Shown here: positions 7,052 through 11,495 of the stretch, piece by piece
How positions within the stretch are numbered: position 1 is the stretch's first letter
Layout of the letters: each line of letters begins with the position of its first letter
Source of the DNA: a bacterium
Lineage (GTDB): Bacteria > T1Sed10-126
Assembly (NCBI GenBank): GCA_003554945.1
Contig: PWHN01000006.1
Span: 1 to 11,495 of the forward strand
Direction: 5' to 3'
Length of the DNA: 11,495 nt
Program-made: the position numbers and the translations under genes
The notes under the pieces: model-generated
What the model was told of the DNA's origin: nothing
What the model saw: only the letters and a program-made list of their open reading frames with translations
Database searches by the model: none

Positions 7052-8182
7052 TTGGCTAAAATACTGGTAATTGACGACGAGGAGATTATCAGGCGTCGTA
7101 TTTGTGATTTATTAGAACTTGATGAGTTTACTCCTCTTGCTGCCGCGGATGGAAAAACCGGTCTGGAAATATTCAAAGATGAAAATCCAGCAGTGGTATT
7201 ATTGGATTTAAAGATGCCCGGAATTGATGGGCTTGAAGTACTGGACGAAATAAAAAAGGTTTCTCCCACAACCGAAGTAATAATTATTACCGGTCACGGC
7301 GGGGTGGAAGCTGCAATACAGGCCCTAAGACGGGACGCTTTCAGCTATATCCAGAAACCACTCGAGTATGATGAGCTGGAGATCGAGATTCAGCGTGCTC
7401 TTGAAAAACAGCAGTTGCGCCAGAAACTGGCTCAGTCGGAGAAGATGGCCGCCGTCGGTGAAATGGCCGCCGGGATTATGCATAGCATCAACAACCCCAA
7501 CGCCTTTATAAGTGGGAACGTCGATTTTTTAAAGAAGGTCTGGGAGAGACACGAAACTGACCTCCAGCAGGTTCTCAATGATTCGGTTGCTGATGAACTT
7601 CCGCGGGCAATTGATGCAATAGCAACGGGTAGTGAGCGTATAAAAACAATCGTTCAAAAAATAAAGCTTTTTTCTCGCCGTAAATTTGCGCCCGGCCGTC
7701 AGGAAAGATTTGATCTCCGTAAAATTTTCCGCGACGCCGCTAATATTGTTTCACAATCAAACAGTGATCAGGCTGAGGAAATTTTAAACCTGGATCTTCC
7801 TGCCAGAAAAGATGAGTCTGAGGAAAGATTTGAAGTATACGGCGATTCCAGCGAATTTCAGGAAATGATTGCAAATTTACTTGAAAATGCATTGGATGCG
7901 GTTGAGGATCAAGCCGAGCCCGAAGTTAATTGTTCTATTGAGTTCGATTCCGGTGAGATACAATTGAATGTGATTGATAACGGTTGTGGTATACCGCCGG
8001 ATATCCAGGAGAAAATTTTTGATCCATTTTTTACTACCAAACCGACCAGCCAGGGCACCGGGCTTGGCATGTCAATTGTCCAGGGGATAGCTGACCGCGC
8101 CGGTGGTGAAATTGAAGTTGATTCTGAGCCCGGCGAAGGGACGAAAATAACTTTATCTGTTCCTTCCGCTGCCTCTAAATAA
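7052..8182 (+). CDS. Hybrid kinase REC-HisKA-HATPase with an HSINNP H-box
   Basis: A 376-residue cytosolic protein. The N-terminal receiver (about 2-119) has D8/D9, D52 in LLDLKMPGIDG, T80 and K102, and connects by a short helix (EKQQLRQKLAQSEKMAAVGE) to the kinase. The H-box reads GIMHSINNPN with H144: Ser145 stands where most family members have Glu directly after the His. That acidic residue is usually needed for efficient phosphotransfer or phosphatase action, so activity may be altered. The HATPase part is complete: N275/N279, D309 in IDNGCGIPPD, and GTGLGM at 335-340. No sensor domain is present, so the receiver is the only visible input and the protein probably acts in the middle of a relay. 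The TTG start is supported by AGGAGG. It lies 187 bp after the coupled REC-REC pair and may share their transcript. No terminator is evident after its stop. Confidence 0.93.
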   Translation: MAKILVIDDEEIIRRRICDLLELDEFTPLAAADGKTGLEIFKDENPAVVLLDLKMPGIDGLEVLDEIKKVSPTTEVIIITGHGGVEAAIQALRRDAFSYIQKPLEYDELEIEIQRALEKQQLRQKLAQSEKMAAVGEMAAGIMHSINNPNAFISGNVDFLKKVWERHETDLQQVLNDSVADELPRAIDAIATGSERIKTIVQKIKLFSRRKFAPGRQERFDLRKIFRDAANIVSQSNSDQAEEILNLDLPARKDESEERFEVYGDSSEFQEMIANLLENALDAVEDQAEPEVNCSIEFDSGEIQLNVIDNGCGIPPDIQEKIFDPFFTTKPTSQGTGLGMSIVQGIADRAGGEIEVDSEPGEGTKITLSVPSAASK

Positions 8183-8227
8183 CTGCGCGTAACGTTGAGA
8201 ACATCAAGCAACTATACTGAGTCCACT

Positions 8228-8276
8228 TCAAAAAGTCTCCCCTCCCCTGGAGGGAGGGGATTAAGGGGAGGGGAGA
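8228..8276. repeat. GC-rich palindrome, CTCCCC family
   Basis: TCCCCTCCC (8238-8246) pairs perfectly with GGGAGGGGA (8252-8260) around the loop CTGGA, followed by TTAAGGGGAGGGGAG. With its AAAAAGTCTCC lead it resembles the reverse complement of 1528-1558. It follows the REC-kinase gene by about 50 bp, but no T-run makes it a typical terminator. Confidence 0.7.
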
Positions 8277-8284
8277 ATTAATTC

Positions 8285-8318
8285 AGCTAAAGGCTAAAAG
8301 CCAAAAGCCGAAAGCTAA
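8285..8318. repeat. Short degenerate AGCTAAA/AAAAGCC repeat
   Basis: Successive blocks AGCTAAAGGC, TAAAAGCC, AAAAGCCG and AAAGCTAA give an approximate 8-9-bp periodicity. Its origin and function are unknown; it is one tile in the mosaic filling 8183-8657. Confidence 0.5.
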
Positions 8319-8382
8319 TTCAAATTTATCAAGTTCTCATAATCTTGTTCATGTTCTTGATTTTGAACTTGATTTAACGTTC

Positions 8383-8476
8383 GTCATTGCGGGCTTGACC
8401 CGCAATCCATCTTTACGGGTTTGAACTATACCTATCTAAAATTCAACATGGATTCCGGCTCGGAGGCCGGAATGAC
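8383..8476. repeat. Paired REP-like palindromes, copy 2
   Basis: A 94-bp element: GTCATT, a GCGGG-CTTGA-CCCGC hairpin, AATCCA, a spacer with GAACTATACCTATCTAAAAT, TGGATT, a CCGG-CTCGGAGG-CCGG hairpin, and AATGAC. From the AATCCA end to the last base it appears identical to the copy at 10414-10508; only the first hairpin differs. This points to recent spread or gene conversion. Confidence 0.85.
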
Positions 8477-8522
8477 AACCAAAAGTTCTGTTTTTGAGCT
8501 TGATTTATATTTTTGACCTTGA

Positions 8523-8590
8523 TCTTACGCCCCGCGCCCTGCTCCCGAGATTCCGGATCGCGCTCTCTGCGGTCGCTTGCCCGGAATGAC
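8523..8590. repeat. CGCCC-rich tile followed by a REP-like half element
   Basis: Bases 8523-8548 (CTTACGCCCCGCGCCCTG...) match 10749-10774 closely. They are followed by ATTCCGG (8550-8556) and CCGGAAT (8581-8587) with GAC, which has the right-half organisation of the paired elements but a 24-base loop. No gene or clear promoter is seen in the remaining bases up to 8657. Confidence 0.5.
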
Positions 8591-8657
8591 AAACTAAGTG
8601 GCATTGAATAAGTACAAGCTAAACAGTTACTTCAAAACTTAACTGAGGTTTTTAATT

Positions 8658-10289
8658 ATGATTAAAATTAATTGGGACCGTAATTTTTGTGCACAGATCA
8701 TTATTACGGTTCTGCTTGTCGCTGTTGTGATGACTGTTTACCAGTTTGTTCGTATTATGACTATGAGCTATTTTCCTTTCATTGATCCCATGTTATCTGG
8801 TCTGATGACTGTATCTTTTTCAGCCCTGGCCGCCGGCGTAGTCGCCTTTTTTGTTCTCCGTCGACGAGAACAATTGTATCAATCGCTTGAGCTTGGCGAA
8901 GCGGAGCTGCAGGCCTTTGCTCAATCTCTTCCCGATCTTGCCTTTGTTTTTGATGAGGAAGGGTATTATGAAAAAATATATACTGCCCGTGACGAGTTAC
9001 TCTTTCTGCCCCGGGAGGACTTAATCGATCAGCGGGTGGACGAGGTTCTGCCTGATCCGGTGGGGAAACAATTGTTTAACTGCGTTAAAAGAGCAGTGGC
9101 AGATAACAGAATGGTACATATTGAATATGTGCTTGTGATTGACGGTACAAAGCGTTATTTCGATGCCCGGTTGTCACCTTTTCAGTGTCGTGACCTGACT
9201 TATGTTTCCTGTGTAACCCGGGACATAACTGAGCGCCGCCGGATTGAAAAACGGTTGCGTAGTGCTAACGAGTCATTAAAGAAACTTACCGAGAGATTAA
9301 GCCGCTTTGAAGATATATTCCAACATATTGAAGACCCTGTCATGCTGCAGGATCGTGACGGAAAATTTGTATTGGCCAATGAAGCTGTCTCCCGTTTTGC
9401 AGGATATCCCCCTGCAGATCTGCTGGGGGAGGACGAATTTTTCTTTATGGATGAAGAATCAGCGGCTCGTGTCAGTGAGAAAAAACAACAGGTGGTGGAA
9501 GCTGAAGAACCGGTAAAATATGAAATTTCTCCGGATTTACCCGGGGAAAAAGATGTACATTTTTCTACCCTGCGCTACCCTTATTATGATAAAAATGGTG
9601 AGCTATTTGGAACAATTGCTATCTGTCGTAATATCACTGAACGCAAAAGAATGGAAAGACAATTACGCCAGGCCGTGCGGGAAAAGGAAACTTTACTAAA
9701 AGAGCTCCATCACCGGGTGAAGAATAATCTCCAGGTCATATCAAGTCTCCTGCGTCTGCAAAAGTATCAAGTTGAAGATCAGGCCTCGCCAGAAGTTCTG
9801 GAGGCTTTTGAATCCAGCCGCAAGCGTGTCCTGGCCATGGCTGAAGTGCACGAACAAATTTATCAAGTCGAAAAGTTGGATGCAATTGATGCTTCCGGTT
9901 ATTTGCGTAAATTAGCTGATATGGTTGTTAAAGGATTTGATGTTACCGGTAGCCTTAAGTTGAACTACAGCATCGAAGAAGACCTTGAACTTGAGGTCGA
10001 TCAGGCGATCCACTGTGGTTTGATTGTAAATGAGCTGCTCACCAATGCAGTTCAGCACGGTTCTGAATCGGGCAGGGATGATTTTAATATTCATCTGTCT
10101 ATGAAAAAAACAGACGGAGGTTATACCCTGGTAGTAGCTGATAACGGGGTTGGATTACCCCCGGACTTCGATCTTGCAGAATCAGATTCGCTTGGACTAC
10201 AGCTTGTTCAGGCATTAGTCGAGGATCAACTCGCCGGCTCCCTGAAAATAGACTCCACCGACGGCACTAAATTTATTATCAATTTTTAG
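8658..10289 (+). CDS. Membrane-anchored sensor kinase, 2TM-PAS-PAS-HisKA_2-HATPase
   Basis: A 543-residue protein with two hydrophobic segments (about 10-31 and 45-67) joined by a loop of only about 13 residues, so it is anchored in the inner membrane but has almost no periplasmic sensor. Two cytosolic PAS domains follow: about 80-190, ending RDITERRR, and 217-330, ending RNITERKR. The kinase is of the HisKA_2 type rather than HisKA: LLKELHHRVKNNLQVISSLL at about 346-365, with H351-H352; by comparison with the HWE/HisKA_2 families H352 is the likely phosphoacceptor. The ATPase part has N458 and N463 in NELLTNAVQHG, D495 in ADNGVGLP, and a SLGLQL lid. HisKA_2 kinases normally phosphorylate stand-alone receivers, so one of the REC proteins upstream could be its target. 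The ATG at 8658 has GAGG about 9 bases before it. It is separated from the previous gene by 475 bp of repeats and may be transcribed independently. Confidence 0.93.
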   Translation: MIKINWDRNFCAQIIITVLLVAVVMTVYQFVRIMTMSYFPFIDPMLSGLMTVSFSALAAGVVAFFVLRRREQLYQSLELGEAELQAFAQSLPDLAFVFDEEGYYEKIYTARDELLFLPREDLIDQRVDEVLPDPVGKQLFNCVKRAVADNRMVHIEYVLVIDGTKRYFDARLSPFQCRDLTYVSCVTRDITERRRIEKRLRSANESLKKLTERLSRFEDIFQHIEDPVMLQDRDGKFVLANEAVSRFAGYPPADLLGEDEFFFMDEESAARVSEKKQQVVEAEEPVKYEISPDLPGEKDVHFSTLRYPYYDKNGELFGTIAICRNITERKRMERQLRQAVREKETLLKELHHRVKNNLQVISSLLRLQKYQVEDQASPEVLEAFESSRKRVLAMAEVHEQIYQVEKLDAIDASGYLRKLADMVVKGFDVTGSLKLNYSIEEDLELEVDQAIHCGLIVNELLTNAVQHGSESGRDDFNIHLSMKKTDGGYTLVVADNGVGLPPDFDLAESDSLGLQLVQALVEDQLAGSLKIDSTDGTKFIINF

Positions 10290-10310
10290 CTCTAAAATTT
10301 TCATTCCACC

Positions 10311-10394
10311 GTCATTTTGACCTTTGACTCGCAATCCATCTTTTCACCCCCCTTTGTTTTTCCCCCCCTCAAGGGGGGGAAAAGAAAGGGGGGG
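10311..10394. repeat. REP-like half element plus long poly-C/poly-G hairpin
   Basis: GTCATT...GCAATCCAT (10311-10339) is a left half of the paired element with a decayed hairpin. It is followed by an inverted repeat whose arms (10347-10368 and 10373-10394) pair along nearly their full length: CCCCCC, TTT, T-run and seven C against seven G, A-run, AAA and G-run, with loop TCAA and one irregular position. The lack of a 3' T-run argues against a simple terminator for the kinase gene ending at 10289, though the stem could still stabilise or end its transcript. Confidence 0.6.
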
Positions 10395-10413
10395 AGGTCT
10401 TGACCTGAAGTTC

Positions 10414-10508
10414 GTCATTGCGGACCACGATCCGCAATCCATCTTTACGGGTTTGAACTATACCTATCTAAAATTCAACATGGATTCCGGCTCGGAGGCC
10501 GGAATGAC
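10414..10508. repeat. Paired REP-like palindromes, copy 3
   Basis: Same plan as copies 1 and 2. The first palindrome is GCGGA-CCACGA-TCCGC, whereas copy 2 has GCGGG-CTTGA-CCCGC: both arms differ in step, so pairing is preserved. The rest matches copy 2 base for base as read by eye. It lies 125 bp after the membrane kinase gene. Confidence 0.85.
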
Positions 10509-10541
10509 GTCAAATTCAGGAGCGAACTTGATCTAACGCTC

Positions 10542-10604
10542 GTCATTGCAGATTTTGCTCCCGATTTATCTCCTCTCCCCTCCGAGGGAGAGGACACAGG
10601 TGAG
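10542..10604. repeat. REP-like half element and CTCTCCC palindrome
   Basis: GTCATTGCAG...CCCGATT (10542-10566) is a decayed left half element. It is followed by CCTCTCCC (10572-10579) pairing with GGGAGAGG (10586-10593) and then ACACAGGTGAGGGG, the same order of parts as the element at 1434-1470. Confidence 0.6.
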
Positions 10605-10621
10605 GGGGGAAGTTGCTTTTG

Positions 10622-10845
10622 ACCTTCCTTAGCGTCTTTGCGCCTTTGCGTTTTCCGAACTTGATCTTGATTTCCCCGAACTTTCGCCCCCTCGCCCCGA
10701 CGCCCCACCGCCCTATCGTGAATTACCCCCGGCTCGTCCTTTGAGAACTTACGCCACGCGCCCTGCGCCCAGCGCCCCGCGAACTTTCCCCCTTCGCCCC
10801 AGCGCCCGCTCGCCTCATCGAGTTCTCCCCTCCGTCGAGGGGAAA
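10622..10845. repeat. Low-complexity CGCCC-rich mosaic without a gene
   Basis: The stretch contains TTAGCGTCTTTGCGCCTTTG (near 10629-10648) and two similar tiles beginning CGAACTTTC and running into C-rich CGCCCC blocks (10677-10712, 10780-10814). A third block at 10749-10774 matches 8523-8548. Near 10827-10842 lies a decayed CCCCT/AGGGG palindrome. No start codon with a ribosome binding site and no protein-like frame is seen on either strand. Confidence 0.5.
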
Positions 10846-10874
10846 AGAGGTATCAATACGCCTCAAAAAAATCC

Positions 10875-10903
10875 TTGACATAAATTAGAAAACAACGTAT
10901 CAT
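10875..10903 (+). promoter_or_regulatory. Near-consensus sigma-70 promoter
   Basis: TTGACA (10875-10880) and TATCAT (10898-10903) are separated by exactly 17 bases in an AT-rich stretch that contrasts with the C-rich repeats before it. Transcription would begin near 10910, about 50 bases before the TTG at 10960. It is the best promoter in the window and suggests that the last gene is transcribed independently of the kinase cluster. Confidence 0.65.
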
Positions 10904-10959
10904 AAATACCTCATCTTAGCGAGCAACAGCCCGCCAACCACACGAGGGGGGTTTTTGGG

Positions 10960-11495
10960 TTGAAAATTGATGTTGAGCAAATCGACCTTCAAAGTAACGA
11001 AATGCTTTCCGTTCTTGACGAAATTCCTTTATTAATATGCATCTTTGTTCCCGGCGGACAGGTAAAATATGTAAATGTTCCTTATTGTGATTTTTTCGAC
11101 TGTGATCGCAGTGACTTAATTGGGGCCAGCTTCTTTGATCTTATTCCTGAGTTTGACGGGGGGCTTGACGAGCAGGATGTAAGGGAAATAAAGCATAACG
11201 GCGGCCAATTAGTTCATGAACACAGTTTTACAACTGAAGACGGAAACGAACGCTACCAGCGGTGGACGATTAAGCTTCAGCGTGACTCTAATGCCGAAGT
11301 TCAGTATTACTACGCTATTGGTGAGGACACTACGGAGAAACGAGAACTTGAAAAAGACCTGGAGAATAAAGAACAAGAATACGAGGCCGCCAACCAGCAG
11401 TTAGACGCCCAGAACCAGCAGTTGGAGGCCCAGAATCAACAGCTTGACGCTTACGTCCAGCAACTTGAGGCACAGGAACAGCAGTTGAGAGCTGA
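10960..11495 (+). CDS. PAS domain protein with heptad coiled coil, N-terminal part (cut by window edge)
   Basis: An open frame of 178 codons runs to the last base with no stop. The TTG start at 10960 follows GAGGGGGG (10944-10951) by 8 bases; the frame is closed upstream by a TAA at 10903-10905 and no in-frame ATG lies between. Residues about 12-125 form a PAS domain (MLSVLDEIPLLICIFV near the start, AIGEDTTEKRELEKDL at the end). From about residue 126 the chain becomes a coiled coil, and from 145 it is made of 7-residue repeats with consensus NQQLEAQ, built from 21-bp DNA repeats. Such helices often join a PAS to further PAS, GAF or kinase domains, so this is probably the sensor end of another signalling protein, but the output is outside the window. 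No membrane segment or signal peptide is seen. Given its own promoter, it need not belong to the upstream cluster's operon. Confidence 0.85.
   Translation, partial: MKIDVEQIDLQSNEMLSVLDEIPLLICIFVPGGQVKYVNVPYCDFFDCDRSDLIGASFFDLIPEFDGGLDEQDVREIKHNGGQLVHEHSFTTEDGNERYQRWTIKLQRDSNAEVQYYYAIGEDTTEKRELEKDLENKEQEYEAANQQLDAQNQQLEAQNQQLDAYVQQLEAQEQQLRA
11392..11495 (+). repeat. 21-bp coding repeats (heptad coiled coil)
   Basis: Almost five imperfect 21-bp units encode NQQLDAQ, NQQLEAQ, NQQLDAY, VQQLEAQ and EQQLRA. Third-codon positions differ between units (CAGCAGTTA, CAACAGCTT, CAGCAACTT) while the amino acids are kept, so the array is old and under protein-level selection. The array may continue past the window. 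Confidence 0.8.

Noticed and set aside
10324-10536. 70-codon + strand open frame after the membrane kinase gene
   Set aside because: It translates the poly-C hairpin and the REP pair, has no ribosome binding site and its composition reflects the repeats.
10475-10708. 77-codon minus strand open frame rich in Arg, Gly and Ser
   Set aside because: It lies wholly in the repeat mosaic and reads the palindromes; no protein-like pattern or start signal.

Overview
The window is bacterial DNA given over almost entirely to signal transduction. Seven genes, all on the + strand, encode sensor kinases, receivers and PAS proteins. Protein-coding sequence is of moderate GC; between the genes lie repeat-rich spacers of about 190 to 670 bp. 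The kinases with HELNQPL and HEINNPL H-boxes, the frequent TTG/GTG starts behind good Shine-Dalgarno sequences, and the abundance of REP-like, heptameric and GC-rich palindromic repeats suggest a free-living Gram-negative of the Desulfobacterota or a neighbouring uncultured phylum. That placement is an inference of low confidence; nothing here fixes the taxonomy.

Layout. 1-497: repeat-bearing spacer with a possible transposase tail on the minus strand. 498-1301: a sensorless cytosolic histidine kinase. 1302-1604: spacer with GC-rich palindromes. 1605-3683: PAS-GAF-PAS-HisKA-HATPase kinase. 3684-4006: spacer with a REP pair. 4007-5245 and 5242-6864: a translationally coupled pair, REC-REC-PAS and REC-REC-HisKA-HATPase. 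6865-7051: a heptameric repeat element. 7052-8182: REC-HisKA-HATPase with an unusual H-box. 8183-8657: mosaic of repeats. 8658-10289: membrane-anchored PAS-PAS-HisKA_2-HATPase kinase. 10290-10959: mosaic of repeats ending in a near-consensus sigma-70 promoter. 10960 to the window end: the start of a PAS plus coiled-coil protein, cut by the edge.

How it may work together. There are five kinase cores (H24, H315, H465, H144 and a HisKA_2 histidine in their own proteins) and five receivers, each with its phosphoacceptor Asp. There is no DNA-binding, GGDEF, EAL, CheB or other recognisable output domain, and no stand-alone HPt. The simplest reading is an interconnected cytosolic phosphorelay whose receivers modulate kinases, with the final output encoded elsewhere or beyond the right edge. 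The two REC-REC proteins look like tandem duplicates that share about 280 N-terminal residues and then carry different C-terminal modules (PAS versus kinase).

The non-coding DNA is also notable. Three copies of a roughly 95-bp paired-palindrome element, two inverted copies of a 120-150-bp element with a 7-bp tandem array, and a family of CCTCCCC/GGGGAGG hairpins fill nearly every gene gap. None of these is proof of a new system; the best leads are the output-less relay and the duplicated REC-REC pair.
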